DNA of 64,000 bases, taken from Pseudomonas bubulae (GTDB lineage: Bacteria > Pseudomonadota > Gammaproteobacteria > Pseudomonadales > Pseudomonadaceae). Positions 7,833 through 16,866 of this stretch are shown in pieces (within the stretch, counting starts at the first letter, position 1; the number at the start of each line of letters is the position of its first letter). The translations under genes were made by a program, and so were the position numbers. The notes beneath the pieces were generated by a model that saw only the letters and a program-made list of their open reading frames with translations, made no database searches and was not told where the DNA came from. The stretch lies in assembly GCF_900618535.1 (NCBI RefSeq), contig NZ_UYJA01000003.1, forward strand, positions 620,001 to 684,000. The letters are read 5' to 3'.

Positions 7833-9170
7833 ATGAACGCGCGTATCCAACAGCCCCACACCGCGCTTCCCCGGCAACAGCGCGGCGCCATGCTGGTCCT
7901 GGTGGTGATTGCCATGGCTTCGCTCCTGTTGATGGGCGCCCTGGCCCTGGACGGCAGCCATATGCTGCTGAACAAGACCCGGTTGCAAAACGCCGTGGAT
8001 GCGGCGGCGTTGAGCGGGGCCAAGACGCTCAGCATGGTAGTGGGGGCGACCGGCTCGGCCAGCCTGACGCAAACAGCGGCCCTCAATACCCTGAGCCTCA
8101 ATGCCAATGCGACGGGCAACGAGGAATTGGGCAGGGCCATCACGGCCAACCCGTCAGGCTTTGCCTCGGTGGAACTGGCCACCAGTGTCTACGGGCCGTT
8201 TTCTTTCCCGGGGCCGACCAATGCGACCTTTGTTCGGGTCACGGTGAACAACTATCCCCTGAGCAGTTTTTTCTGGGGCGTATTCCAGGCGCTGGACAAC
8301 GGTAACGCCACCGGCAAGGCCGTCGCGGCGGTGGCCACTGCCGGGCCCAGCCCGAGCAGCGGCCCCTGTGATCTGACGCCGCTGCTGGTGTGCGGCAACC
8401 CTGCGCAGAACAATCCGGCTGCGGGGATGTTCTGGGGTTTCACGTTCGGTGATCTGCAGGTACTGAAAACTGCCGCCAACAACAATTCGCCCATCGGTCC
8501 GGGCAATTTTCAGCTGCTGGATTTCGGTTCGGGCGGCAAGACGGTCAGGGAAGCGTTGGCGGGGGGGATCGACCAGTGCAATATCGTCGGTGCAACTGCC
8601 CAGACCAAGCCGGGCAACACCGTGGGCCCGGCTTCCCAGGGCCTCAATACGCGCTTTAACGAATACAAGGGTGGCCTCAGTGCTTCTGACTATCCGCCGG
8701 ACCTGGTGGTTACCGTCAATCCCAAGTCATTTACCTACGCCGGGTCGCCTGCGCCGATTCTGTATGACGGCAATACGGTCACGTCCAGCAGCGGCAACCT
8801 GTCCACCAGCAGCGGTGCCCTGTACGACTACAACAACTGGAAGCAGGACGAGGCAGCTTGTGTGGGCGGCGGCGCCGGTTGCCAGGGCAATGGTGTATTT
8901 GAACGACGGATCCTGAAAATCGTGATCGGCGATTGCTCGGGCAAGAACGACGGAGCCTCGGCGATTCCGGTGCTGGGCTTTGGCTGCTATTTCGTGATGC
9001 AGCCAGCCGCTCAGCAGGGTAATGAAGCGCAAATCTTCGGCCAGTTCGTCAGCGTGTGCGAAGGCGACAACGTACCGGGTCCCAACCCTGCGGCCAACGC
9101 CGGGCCACAGGTGATCCAGCTGTACAAAACCTATATCGACAACAACCAGACGCCGAGCACCGACTCCTAG
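7833..9170 (+). CDS. tadG: TadG-like pilus assembly protein
   Basis: A 445-residue protein beginning with a positively charged stretch and QRGAMLVLVVIAMASLLL, the conserved Tad-family N-terminal helix, then GALALDGSHMLLNKTRLQNAVDAAALSGA, the usual continuation in TadG-like proteins. The rest is a Gly/Asn/Ser-rich predicted extracytoplasmic domain with several Cys (CDLTPLLVC, AACVGGGAGC, DCSG, GFGCYF). I see no von Willebrand A MIDAS motif (DxSxS), which many TadG proteins have. GGTGAACCATC precedes the ATG, and the tadE gene starts 8 bases after the stop, where GGAGGT provides the next ribosome site. Confidence 0.82.
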   Translation: MNARIQQPHTALPRQQRGAMLVLVVIAMASLLLMGALALDGSHMLLNKTRLQNAVDAAALSGAKTLSMVVGATGSASLTQTAALNTLSLNANATGNEELGRAITANPSGFASVELATSVYGPFSFPGPTNATFVRVTVNNYPLSSFFWGVFQALDNGNATGKAVAAVATAGPSPSSGPCDLTPLLVCGNPAQNNPAAGMFWGFTFGDLQVLKTAANNNSPIGPGNFQLLDFGSGGKTVREALAGGIDQCNIVGATAQTKPGNTVGPASQGLNTRFNEYKGGLSASDYPPDLVVTVNPKSFTYAGSPAPILYDGNTVTSSSGNLSTSSGALYDYNNWKQDEAACVGGGAGCQGNGVFERRILKIVIGDCSGKNDGASAIPVLGFGCYFVMQPAAQQGNEAQIFGQFVSVCEGDNVPGPNPAANAGPQVIQLYKTYIDNNQTPSTDS

Positions 9171-9178
9171 GAGGTCTC

Positions 9179-9649
9179 ATGAGACGCTGTGGATTCAGGT
9201 CGTCCCGCGCCCAGCGGGGCCTGGCGATGGTCGAACTGGCGCTGACCCTGCCGCTGCTGGTGTTGCTGATGCTGGCCTTCGCCGAGTTCGGCCGCATGCT
9301 GTTCCAGTACAACAGCCTGCAGCAGGCCAGCCGTGATGCCGGGCGTTATGTGGCCAGCCAGGCGTGGAACGCCACCCTGGGCACGCTGGACCTGAACGCG
9401 GCGCTGGTCACCAAGACCAAGAACGTTGCCGTTTATGGCCTGCCGGCCAACCCCAACGGTTACCCGGCGGCGGCACCAGGCCTGACCACCGGTGATGTCA
9501 CGGTGAGTGCGGTGGGCACCAACCATGTACGGGTCAGCATTGCCTACACCTTTGTCCCGGCGCTCGGCAGCGCCATTCCTGCGCTGTATGGCAGCAGCGT
9601 GCCACTGGGCCTGCTGTTGACTTCAACGGTCGTAATGAGGGCCTTGTGA
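9179..9649 (+). CDS. tadE: TadE-like pseudopilin
   Basis: Minor pilin-like protein of 156 residues. The N terminus contains QRGLAMVELALTLPLLVLLMLAF, the TadE hydrophobic segment with Glu five residues into the helix, and then FGRMLFQYNSLQQASRDAGRYV, a second family signature. TadE and TadF are processed by the same peptidase as Flp in studied systems. The start is ATG 9179 with GGAGGT upstream; a longer frame from 9056 runs antiparallel to nothing useful and overlaps the tadG end, so it is rejected. The stop overlaps the next start (GTGATGA), indicating translational coupling. Confidence 0.88.
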   Translation: MRRCGFRSSRAQRGLAMVELALTLPLLVLLMLAFAEFGRMLFQYNSLQQASRDAGRYVASQAWNATLGTLDLNAALVTKTKNVAVYGLPANPNGYPAAAPGLTTGDVTVSAVGTNHVRVSIAYTFVPALGSAIPALYGSSVPLGLLLTSTVVMRAL

Positions 9650-10152
9650 TGAACCGCAAACGCATGGGTGGCGTGTATATCGTCGAGTTCGCCATCACCG
9701 CTCTGGTGCTCTTCACCCTGCTGTTTGGCGCACTGGAAATGGGCCGGCTGTACTTCACCGTCAATGTGCTGAGCGAGTCGGTGCGTCGCGGCGCGCGGCT
9801 GGCAGCGGTGTGCAATATCCAGGACCCGGTCATCCTGCGTCGTGCCATGTTCAACACGGCGGGCAATGCCGGGCCAAGCAGCCTGATCGCCAGCCTGACC
9901 AGTGCCAATCTGAACCTGATCTATCTGGACGCCAACGGTGCAGTGGTCTCCAGCCCCAATGATCTGGTGGGGGCCGGCGGTTTTGCCGCCATTCGTTATG
10001 TGCAACTGCAGGTGACCAACTTCAGTTTCAATCTGTTGATCCCCGGCTTCAGGGGGGTCTTCATTCTGCCCACGTTCAGGTCGACCGTGCCTCGTGAGAG
10101 TCTTGGTCGCCAGCCTGATCCGGCGGTTACACCGGGGATTACGCCATGTTAA
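9649..10152 (+). CDS. tadF: Second TadE/TadF-like pseudopilin
   Basis: A 167-residue protein of the TadE/TadF group: GGVYIVEFAITALVLFTLLFGALEMGRLYF is divided here into its two recognisable parts, VEFAITALVLF (helix with early Glu) and GALEMGRLYFTVNVLSES. A globular extracytoplasmic part follows. ATG 9649 overlaps the tadE stop; the alternative GTG at 9646 would add one residue. Its own stop overlaps the start of tadZ by several bases, so tadE, this gene and tadZ form a translationally coupled set. Whether it is TadE or TadF in the strict sense cannot be told from the sequence alone. Confidence 0.82.
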   Translation: MNRKRMGGVYIVEFAITALVLFTLLFGALEMGRLYFTVNVLSESVRRGARLAAVCNIQDPVILRRAMFNTAGNAGPSSLIASLTSANLNLIYLDANGAVVSSPNDLVGAGGFAAIRYVQLQVTNFSFNLLIPGFRGVFILPTFRSTVPRESLGRQPDPAVTPGITPC

Positions 10153-11363
10153 GTGTCCGAGAAGTGACGGCGGCTACGTCATCAGACCGCCAGGGAATGC
10201 GCCTGTTGATCAGCGGTCGTGATGCCGCGGCCTTGAATCATCTCAAGGCCTTGAGCCAGGGCATAGCCCACTTGCAGGTGAGTACGCGGCTGGTGAGCAA
10301 TGGCCACACTGACCCGCTCTACGGCCTGGAACAGCAGCCTGATTTTCTGCTGTTGCGCGTCAGTCATTTATGGCGCGAGGAACTGGCGGCGTTGTTGCAG
10401 CATCCGCTCAAGGAGCGTCCGCCACTGCTGGTGTGCGGGTCGCTGGATGAGCATGAAGGCATGCGTATGGCCATGCAGGCCGGGGCCCGTGACTTTTTGC
10501 CGGAGCCAGTGTCGGCCGAGGACTTGCAGTCGGCGCTGGAGCGCATGCAGCTGGAGCAGCACAGCGAGTATGGGAGCAAGGGCAAACTGGTGTCGGTGAT
10601 GAATGCCAAGGGCGGTTCGGGTGCCTCGATGCTGGCTTGCAATCTGGCTCATCAATTAAGTGTGCAGGGCGGCAGAACCCTGCTGCTGGATCTGGACCTG
10701 CAATTCGGCAGCCTGGCTCACAGTCTGGATGTGTTGCCCACCCACAGCCATACCGATGTGCTGCAACAGATCGATACCCTGGACAGCGTGGCGCTGCGGG
10801 GTTTCTGCAGTCATTTCAGCCCCAGTCTGCATGTGCTGGGCGGCCGCACCGATGAGCTGTGCCTGTCGCAGGAAATTCGTCTGGAGCAACTGGACAGTTT
10901 GCTGAAACTGGCGCGCAGCACCTATGACTGGGTCGTGGTGGATTTGCCGCGGCATATTGATCACCTCACCGGCATCACCCTGGAACAGTCGGACCGGGTC
11001 TATATCGTGCTGCAGCAAAGCTTGAGCCATCTGCAGGACGCCAACCGCCTGGTGCGCATTCTGCGCGACGACCTGGGCGTGCAGGGCAATCGTCTGCATG
11101 TGGTGCTTAACCGCTTTGACAAGGCGTCGCCCTTTAAACCCAAGGACATCAGCGAAGCATTGCGCTGCGCGGAACTGCAAAAGTTGCCCAATGACTATGC
11201 GGTGGTCAGTGAAAGCCAGAATACCGGGGTGCCCCTGGAGCTGCATGCTCCCCGTGCCAGCATCACCTTGAGCCTGCGTGAGCTGAGCCAGAGCCTGATC
11301 GGCATCGAGGCCACTGAAGCAGGTTTGCTCAAACGTACTTTCAGCCGTCTGTTCGGAGGATAA
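10146..11363 (+). CDS. tadZ: Pilus assembly/localisation ATPase TadZ (CpaE)
   Basis: MinD/ParA-superfamily protein that positions Tad machinery. Residues about 15-130 form a receiver-like domain (RLLISGRDAAAL, then AGARDFLPEPVSAEDL). The ATPase part begins near 150 with NAKGGSGAS (153-161): the leading signature Lys155 is present, but the usual P-loop Lys of the KGGxGKT motif is replaced by Ala160, a change also known in CpaE/TadZ proteins, so ATP hydrolysis may be weak. LLLDLDLQFGSLAHSL matches the Walker A' region. Length 405 residues. It overlaps the upstream pseudopilin gene and is followed by tadA 3 bases downstream. Confidence 0.88.
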   Translation: MLSVREVTAATSSDRQGMRLLISGRDAAALNHLKALSQGIAHLQVSTRLVSNGHTDPLYGLEQQPDFLLLRVSHLWREELAALLQHPLKERPPLLVCGSLDEHEGMRMAMQAGARDFLPEPVSAEDLQSALERMQLEQHSEYGSKGKLVSVMNAKGGSGASMLACNLAHQLSVQGGRTLLLDLDLQFGSLAHSLDVLPTHSHTDVLQQIDTLDSVALRGFCSHFSPSLHVLGGRTDELCLSQEIRLEQLDSLLKLARSTYDWVVVDLPRHIDHLTGITLEQSDRVYIVLQQSLSHLQDANRLVRILRDDLGVQGNRLHVVLNRFDKASPFKPKDISEALRCAELQKLPNDYAVVSESQNTGVPLELHAPRASITLSLRELSQSLIGIEATEAGLLKRTFSRLFGG

Positions 11364-11366
11364 GCC

Positions 11367-12806
11367 ATGCTCAGCGACTTTCGTAATCGTCTGCGTCAGC
11401 AAGCCGGCAAGCTGGCCTCCGCAGAAGTGGTGGCACTGCCTGTCGAGGGCGCCGATTGCACCAGTGTATTGATGGCCTGGGAAGCCAGCGTGCCGGATGT
11501 GGTGTATGAAACCCGCACCAAGCTCAGCTCCATGGAGGCCGAGTGGCGGGAGAAGATTTACCAGCAGTTGCTCAAGGTCATGGACCTGTCCTTGCTCGAC
11601 ACCCTGGAGCTGGCCGATGCAGGGCGCCAGATTCGCGAGATCAGTCAGCGCCTGCTGGATGAATACTCGGCACCGGTCAGTGCCAGCAGCCGTCAGTTGA
11701 TCATCAAGCAGATTACCGACGAGGTGCTGGGCCTCGGGCCGCTGGAGCCGCTGCTGGGTGACAGCAGCGTATCGGACATTCTGGTCAATGGTTTTGACTC
11801 GGTGTACGTCGAGCGCTTCGGTAAATTGCAGAGAACCGATGTGCGCTTTCGCGACGATCATCATCTGCTCAATATCATCGACCGTATTGTCTCCAGCCTC
11901 GGGCGGCGTATCGATGAGTCCTCGCCCCTGGTGGATGCACGGCTCAAGGACGGCTCGCGGGTCAACGCGATCATCCCGCCGCTGGCCATCGACGGGCCGA
12001 GCATGTCGATCCGCCGCTTCGCCGTAGACCTGCTCAATACCCAGAGCCTGGTGCAGATGGGCACCCTGACCCCGGCCATTGCCCTGATGCTCAAGGCCAT
12101 CGTGCGCGGGCGGCTCAATGTGCTGATCTCCGGCGGCACCGGCAGCGGCAAGACCACCATGCTCAATGTGCTCTCCAGCTTTATCCCGCACAACGAGCGC
12201 ATCGTCACCATTGAAGACTCCGCCGAGCTGCAATTGCAGCAGCCCCATGTGGTGCGCCTGGAAACCCGGCCCTCGAATATCGAGGGGCGTGGCGAGGTGG
12301 GTCAGCGTGAACTGGTGCGCAACAGCCTGCGTATGCGCCCTGACCGGATCGTGATCGGTGAGGTGCGTGGCGCCGAGGCGCTGGATATGTTGACGGCCAT
12401 GAACACCGGCCACGACGGGTCGCTGACCACTATTCACGCCAATACGGCCCGCGACGCGCTGGGGCGGATCGAAAACATGGTGTCGATGAGCGGCGCCACC
12501 TTTCCGATCAAGGCCATGCGTCAGCAAATTGCCTCGGCCATCGGCGTGGTCATCCAGCTGGAGCGTCAGGAGGATGGTACCCGGCGCCTGGTCAGCGTGC
12601 AGGAAATCAACGGCATGGAAGGCGACATCATTACCATGACCGAGATCTTCGCCTTTGTACGCAGCGGCATGGGCGAAAAAGGGGAAGTGCTGGGCGAGTT
12701 CCGCTCAACCGGCATGGTGCCGGCATTTCGTGATGTGCTGGCCAAACGGGGTATTGAGCTGCCGCTCAGCCTGTTCCGGCCGGAATGGATGGAGGGGCAG
12801 TCATGA
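11367..12806 (+). CDS. tadA: Tad secretion ATPase TadA (CpaF)
   Basis: Cytoplasmic hexameric ATPase of the secretion-ATPase superfamily that drives Flp pilus assembly. The 479-residue protein carries Walker A GGTGSGKT at 256-263, the Asp box [10 protein letters not shown], a Walker B region [20 protein letters not shown], and the His box [13 protein letters not shown], all in normal order. The N-terminal 200 residues include the CpaF-type domain with [11 protein letters not shown]. Everything expected for activity is present. The stop overlaps the tadB start (ATGA at 12803), consistent with one operon tadZ-tadA-tadB. Confidence 0.95.
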   Translation: MLSDFRNRLRQQAGKLASAEVVALPVEGADCTSVLMAWEASVPDVVYETRTKLSSMEAEWREKIYQQLLKVMDLSLLDTLELADAGRQIREISQRLLDEYSAPVSASSRQLIIKQITDEVLGLGPLEPLLGDSSVSDILVNGFDSVYVERFGKLQRTDVRFRDDHHLLNIIDRIVSSLGRRIDESSPLVDARLKDGSRVNAIIPPLAIDGPSMSIRRFAVDLLNTQSLVQMGTLTPAIALMLKAIVRGRLNVLISGGTGSGKTTMLNVLSSFIPHNERIVTIEDSAELQLQQPHVVRLETRPSNIEGRGEVGQRELVRNSLRMRPDRIVIGEVRGAEALDMLTAMNTGHDGSLTTIHANTARDALGRIENMVSMSGATFPIKAMRQQIASAIGVVIQLERQEDGTRRLVSVQEINGMEGDIITMTEIFAFVRSGMGEKGEVLGEFRSTGMVPAFRDVLAKRGIELPLSLFRPEWMEGQS

Positions 12807-13789
12807 ATCAGGTTCCTGGCGAATTTATCCTGGCGTTCCTGGGCATGGTGTTCACTGCCATGTTCCTGCTCAGTCAGGGTTTGACCATTCCGGTGTTCGG
12901 TGAGGCCAACCAGGTGCGCAAGCGCATTCGCGGGCGCCTGAACCTGCTGGAGCGGGCGAGTAACCTGCCCAATATGCAGTCGATCCTGCGCCAGAAATAC
13001 CTGCGGCGTCTGCCACCCCTTGAGGCCCGCCTTGAGCAGTTGCCGATGATGGAAACCCTGGCGCAGATGATCGAGCAGGCCGGCCATGAATACAGGGCCT
13101 ACCGCGTGTTGCTGCTGGGGCTGGTGCTGGCTACGGCGGTGGGGCTGGTGCTGTGGTCGTTGTTGCAGCTGTGGTGGGTGGCGTTGCCGGCGGCGTTTGT
13201 CTGCTTCTGGCTACCCATCTGGAAGATTTCCCACGATCGCATCAAGCGTTTTGCCCAGTTTGAAGAGGGTTTGCCCGATGCGCTGGATGCCATGTGCCGG
13301 GCTTTGCGCGCCGGGCATCCGTTTAACGAAACCCTGCAACTGGTTGCCGAAGAGCATCACGGGCCGGTGGCTTACGAGTTCGGCCTGGCCTTTGCCGATA
13401 TCAACTATGGCAATGATGTGCGCCGGGCCATGCTCGGCCTGCTGGAACGGGTGCCCAGCATGACGGTGATGATGCTGGTGACCACGGTGCTGATCCACCG
13501 CGAAACCGGCGGCAACCTGACCGAGGTGTTGACCCGCTTGAGCAGCCTGATCCGCGGGCGCTTTCGCTTCCATCGCAAGGTCAAGACGCTCTCGGCTGAA
13601 GGGCGGATGTCCGGCTGGATTCTGGTGTCGATGCCCTTTGTGCTGGCGTTGGCCATCCTGATTTCCAGCCCGACTTATATGCCCCTGCTGTTCAAGGAGC
13701 CCATGGGCCAGAAGCTGATCATGGGGGCTTTTGTGGCCATGATCATCGGGATTTTCTGGATTCGCAAAATCATCCGGATTCAGGTTTGA
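12803..13789 (+). CDS. tadB: Tad inner-membrane platform protein TadB
   Basis: Polytopic inner-membrane protein with a type II secretion F (GspF-like) domain, 328 residues. Hydrophobic segments lie near the N terminus, around residues 100-140 and at the C terminus; between them is the cytoplasmic domain with [19 protein letters not shown] and a [16 protein letters not shown] stretch typical of GspF/TadB. It forms the assembly platform with TadC that TadA acts on. The start ATG overlaps the tadA stop codon; an in-frame ATG at 12785 lies inside tadA and is less likely. Confidence 0.93.
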   Translation: MNQVPGEFILAFLGMVFTAMFLLSQGLTIPVFGEANQVRKRIRGRLNLLERASNLPNMQSILRQKYLRRLPPLEARLEQLPMMETLAQMIEQAGHEYRAYRVLLLGLVLATAVGLVLWSLLQLWWVALPAAFVCFWLPIWKISHDRIKRFAQFEEGLPDALDAMCRALRAGHPFNETLQLVAEEHHGPVAYEFGLAFADINYGNDVRRAMLGLLERVPSMTVMMLVTTVLIHRETGGNLTEVLTRLSSLIRGRFRFHRKVKTLSAEGRMSGWILVSMPFVLALAILISSPTYMPLLFKEPMGQKLIMGAFVAMIIGIFWIRKIIRIQV

Positions 13790-13813
13790 ACACGGCTCGC
13801 CCTGGAGGGTGAC

Positions 13814-14776
13814 ATGAACTATTTACTCGAACTGATCAACCGGATGGTGGGTAACGAGCAACTGACCCGCATGCTGTTTGCCGGGCTTATCGGCCTGAGT
13901 GTGGTGTTGGTGGTGGTCACCCTGGCGGTGCTGGTCAAGGGCCTGCAAAGCCCGGTACAGCGGCGCTTGATGTTGATCAAGCGCGGGCATGGTGTCGACC
14001 ACCGGGCGCCGCCGAGCAATCTGCAAATGATGCTGGAGCAGGTCGGGCAGCGTTTCAGCTCCGGTGAGACCCGGGGGGCATCGGCCACCCGGACCCTGCT
14101 GATCCATGCCGGTTATCGCTCGCCGTCTGCGGTGCAGGTGTACTGGGCGATTCGTCTGCTGCTGCCACTGCTGCTGATGGGTATTGCGCTTCTGGCATTG
14201 CCGTTTATTCCCAACATGTCGCTGCTGCTGGGGGGCGGCATCCTGGCAGTAGCGCTCGGGGTGGGCTGGTTGATACCGGCGATCTATGTCAGCTCACGCA
14301 AGAAGTCGCGCATGTCGCGGTTGCTCATTGCCTTCCCGGATGCCCTCGACCTTATGGTGGTGTGTGTGGAATCGGGCCTGGCCTTGCCCCAGGCTATTGA
14401 ACGGGTGGCCGAGGAAATGGCCGTCAGCCAGCCTGACCTGGCCATGGAACTGGCGCTGGTCAACGCCGAGGTGCGTGCCGGGGTGCCCAGTACTGAGGCG
14501 CTCAAGCACCTGGCCGAGCGTACCGGGCTGGAAGATATTCGCGGGCTGGTGAGCTTGCTGGCACAAAGCATTCGCTTTGGTACCAGTGTGGGTACGACCC
14601 TGCGGATTTATGCTGAAGAGTTTCGCGATCGGCGCACCCAGTTGGCTGAAGAAAAGGCCGCCAAAGTCGGTACCAAGCTGGTGTTTCCACTGATCTTCTG
14701 CCTGTGGCCGAGCTTTTTCCTGGTGGCCATCGGGCCTGCGATCATCAGTGTGTTCAAGGTGTTCGGCAAGATTTGA
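13814..14776 (+). CDS. tadC: Tad inner-membrane platform protein TadC
   Basis: Second GspF-domain membrane protein of the Tad platform, 320 residues. Membrane helices lie near residues 18-40, 108-155 and 295-318, with the conserved cytoplasmic FPDALDLMVVCVESGLALPQA and GTSVGTTLRIYAEEFRDRR parts between. GGAGGG precedes the ATG; the gene sits 24 bases after tadB. This is the last recognisable gene of the pilus locus: a tadD-type TPR lipoprotein and a vWA-type tadG, often found after tadC, are absent, and the next gene is an unrelated PfpI-family protein. Confidence 0.93.
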   Translation: MNYLLELINRMVGNEQLTRMLFAGLIGLSVVLVVVTLAVLVKGLQSPVQRRLMLIKRGHGVDHRAPPSNLQMMLEQVGQRFSSGETRGASATRTLLIHAGYRSPSAVQVYWAIRLLLPLLLMGIALLALPFIPNMSLLLGGGILAVALGVGWLIPAIYVSSRKKSRMSRLLIAFPDALDLMVVCVESGLALPQAIERVAEEMAVSQPDLAMELALVNAEVRAGVPSTEALKHLAERTGLEDIRGLVSLLAQSIRFGTSVGTTLRIYAEEFRDRRTQLAEEKAAKVGTKLVFPLIFCLWPSFFLVAIGPAIISVFKVFGKI

Positions 14777-14860
14777 GTGCACAGGACGAATGCGTGTTGC
14801 TGTGGTCTATGCTCTTGTTCCCACCGGTTTGCCGGTGTTCGCACAAACAGGAGGTTGACC

Positions 14861-15547
14861 ATGAGCAAGAAGATTTTGGTGGTACTGACCAGCGTCGAGA
14901 AATACCCGAACCTTGATCGCGCCACAGGCTTATGGCTGGGCGAAGCCGTGCATTTTGTGCACAAGGTCGAGGCCGCAGGCTATGCCGTCGACTACGTCAG
15001 CCCGCAAGGTGGGTACACGCCGATCGACCCCCACAGCCTTGCCGCCGACATGGCGTCGCCGATTGACTGGCAGTGGTACCACAACAAGGCGTTTATGAAC
15101 CGGCTTGGGGCGACGCTGACGCCGGATCAGGTCAACCCGGATGACTATATCGCCATTTATTACGCGGGCGGCCATGGTGTGATCTGGGATTTTCCTGACA
15201 ACGAGAAACTGCAAGCGCTCAGCCGTCATATCTATGAGCACGGCGGGGTGGTTTCGTCGGTGTGTCATGGCGCTGTGGGTTTACTGAATATCAAGCTGAG
15301 TAATGGTGAACTGCTGGTCAAGGGCAAGAAAGTCACTGGTTTTTCCAATGAAGAGGAAGACCTGGCCGGATTAAGCCAGCATGTGCCGTACCTGACCGAA
15401 ACCGAGCTGGTGAAGCGCGGTGCCTTGTATCAAAAGGCCGGCACCCCATGGGCACCGTTTGCCATCGCAGACGGACGGCTGATTACCGGGCAAAACCCGG
15501 CATCGGGCGGGCCGGTGGCCGAGCTGGTACTGGCGGCGATTCAGTAA
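14861..15547 (+). CDS. DJ-1/PfpI family protein
   Basis: A 228-residue protein of the class-I glutamine amidotransferase-like DJ-1/PfpI superfamily. The nucleophile elbow is VSSVCHGAVGLLN, with Cys followed by His as in Hsp31-like chaperone/glyoxalase III members, and an upstream acidic residue is available in YYAGGHGVIWDF. The long insert with a WYHNKAFMN segment and the size above 200 residues favour the Hsp31/HchA-like or intracellular-amidase type over small DJ-1. Proposed roles in the family include methylglyoxal detoxification and protein quality control; the true substrate is unknown. AGGAGG precedes ATG 14861, so a longer upstream frame is rejected. Confidence 0.82.
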   Translation: MSKKILVVLTSVEKYPNLDRATGLWLGEAVHFVHKVEAAGYAVDYVSPQGGYTPIDPHSLAADMASPIDWQWYHNKAFMNRLGATLTPDQVNPDDYIAIYYAGGHGVIWDFPDNEKLQALSRHIYEHGGVVSSVCHGAVGLLNIKLSNGELLVKGKKVTGFSNEEEDLAGLSQHVPYLTETELVKRGALYQKAGTPWAPFAIADGRLITGQNPASGGPVAELVLAAIQ

Positions 15548-15566
15548 AATCCCCCGTTCTAAAGCC

Positions 15567-15590
15567 GATGCAGGCCCCTCAGCCTGCATC
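15567..15590. terminator. Hairpin after PfpI-family gene
   Basis: GATGCAGGC (15567-15575) and GCCTGCATC (15582-15590) form a perfect 9-bp stem with a 6-base loop 20 bases after the stop codon. There is no clear T run, so a terminator or RNA-stabilising role is only suggested. Confidence 0.4.
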
Positions 15591-15761
15591 TACCTGCCTG
15601 ATACCCACATTAAACTTTTGAATCCCAAGGATATTCTGTAGCCTTGTCGCGCTTCAGTGCTTGTCCGTGCCTGATACATACATTCTCCCAGCGGGGCTTG
15701 CCGGCCCGGAGCTGGTGGTACACTCGACTTTCGCGCAACAGCGCTTGCAGGTCTTGCGAAC

Positions 15762-16820
15762 ATGACGCAAATTTCTGAACGACTTCTGGTTCAAGCCCAC
15801 CTTGATGCCAAGCAGCCCAAGCCGTTGACTGAGGCTCAAGCCCTCAGCCTGCGGGCGCAAATCGCGGCTGAACTTAAAGCCCGCGACGCGGTGCTGGTGG
15901 CGCACTTTTATTGTGATCCGGTGATTCAGGCCCTGGCCGAAGAAACTGGCGGCTGTGTCTCTGACTCCCTGGAGATGGCCCGCTTTGGTGCGGCTCACCC
16001 GGCCAAGACCATTCTGGTGGCCGGTGTGCGCTTTATGGGCGAAACCGCAAAAATCCTCACCCCTGAAAAACGCGTGCTGATGCCGACGCTGGAGGCCACC
16101 TGCTCGCTGGACCTGGGCTGCCCGGTGGAAGAGTTCTCCGCGTTTTGCGACAAGCACCCCGAGCGCACGGTGGTGGTGTATGCCAACACGTCGGCGGCGG
16201 TCAAGGCCCGGGCGGACTGGGTGGTGACCTCAAGCTGCGCGCTGGAAATCGTCGAAAGCCTGATGGATAACGGCGAAACCATTATCTGGGGGCCGGACAA
16301 GCATCTGGGCCGTTATATCCAGCGCCAGACCGGTGCCGACATGCTGCTGTGGGACGGTGCCTGCATCGTTCACGAAGAGTTCAAGTCCAAGCAGCTGGAA
16401 GACATGAAGGCGCTGTACCCGGATGCAGCGATTCTGGTGCACCCGGAGTCGCCAGAGTCGGTGATCGATCTGGCCGATGCCGTGGGCTCTACCAGTCAGT
16501 TGATTGCTGCGGCGCAGAACCTGCCCAACAAGACCTTTATCGTGGCCACCGATCGCGGCATTTTCTACAAGATGCAGCAGTTGTGCCCGGACAAGGTGTT
16601 TATCGAAGCCCCGACCGCGGGTAACGGTGCGGCGTGCCGCAGTTGCGCACACTGTCCGTGGATGGCGATGAATACCCTGGAGCGCACGCTGGAATGCTTG
16701 CAGCAGGGCAGCAACGAAATCTTTGTCGACCCGGCACTGGTGCCCCATGCCATTCGCCCGCTCAAGCGCATGCTGGATTTCACCCAGGCGGCGCGGTTGA
16801 AGCTGGCGGGGAATGCCTGA
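15762..16820 (+). CDS. nadA: Quinolinate synthase A
   Basis: Makes quinolinate from iminoaspartate and dihydroxyacetone phosphate in de novo NAD synthesis, using an oxygen-sensitive [4Fe-4S] cluster. Cysteines at the three expected places are visible: in [10 protein letters not shown], in [11 protein letters not shown], and in [10 protein letters not shown]. Other family stretches include [21 protein letters not shown] and GNGAACRSC. The length of 352 residues matches the proteobacterial enzyme. It is transcribed alone and converges with the protease gene at 16860; a 10-bp hairpin (16842-16866) lies between them. Confidence 0.96.
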   Translation: MTQISERLLVQAHLDAKQPKPLTEAQALSLRAQIAAELKARDAVLVAHFYCDPVIQALAEETGGCVSDSLEMARFGAAHPAKTILVAGVRFMGETAKILTPEKRVLMPTLEATCSLDLGCPVEEFSAFCDKHPERTVVVYANTSAAVKARADWVVTSSCALEIVESLMDNGETIIWGPDKHLGRYIQRQTGADMLLWDGACIVHEEFKSKQLEDMKALYPDAAILVHPESPESVIDLADAVGSTSQLIAAAQNLPNKTFIVATDRGIFYKMQQLCPDKVFIEAPTAGNGAACRSCAHCPWMAMNTLERTLECLQQGSNEIFVDPALVPHAIRPLKRMLDFTQAARLKLAGNA

Positions 16821-16823
16821 TTA

Positions 16824-16840
16824 GCAAACCCGCTCCCACA
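16824..16840. repeat. Partial REP sequence
   Basis: GCAAACCCGCTCCCACA resembles one arm of the REP palindromes found at 25071, 30100 and 45542 but has no partner nearby. It lies 4 bases after the nadA stop. Confidence 0.45.
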
Positions 16841-16841
16841 G

Positions 16842-16866
16842 GAACTGAGCCAGTCAGGCTCAGTTC
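16842..16866. terminator. Hairpin between convergent nadA and protease genes
   Basis: GAACTGAGCC (16842-16851) and GGCTCAGTTC (16857-16866) form a perfect 10-bp stem with a 5-base loop. The protease stop codon lies inside the right arm. No strong T run follows in either direction, so termination efficiency is uncertain. Confidence 0.45.

Noticed and set aside
5780..8182. 800-codon open frame on the minus strand across the tad genes
   Set aside because: It lies antisense to the well-supported AAA ATPase and rcpC genes, with low-complexity composition typical of GC-rich antisense frames.
4286..14776. Tad locus as a recent mobile island
   Set aside because: No integrase, flanking repeats or tRNA are seen and codon use looks like the neighbours by eye, although I could not compute it.
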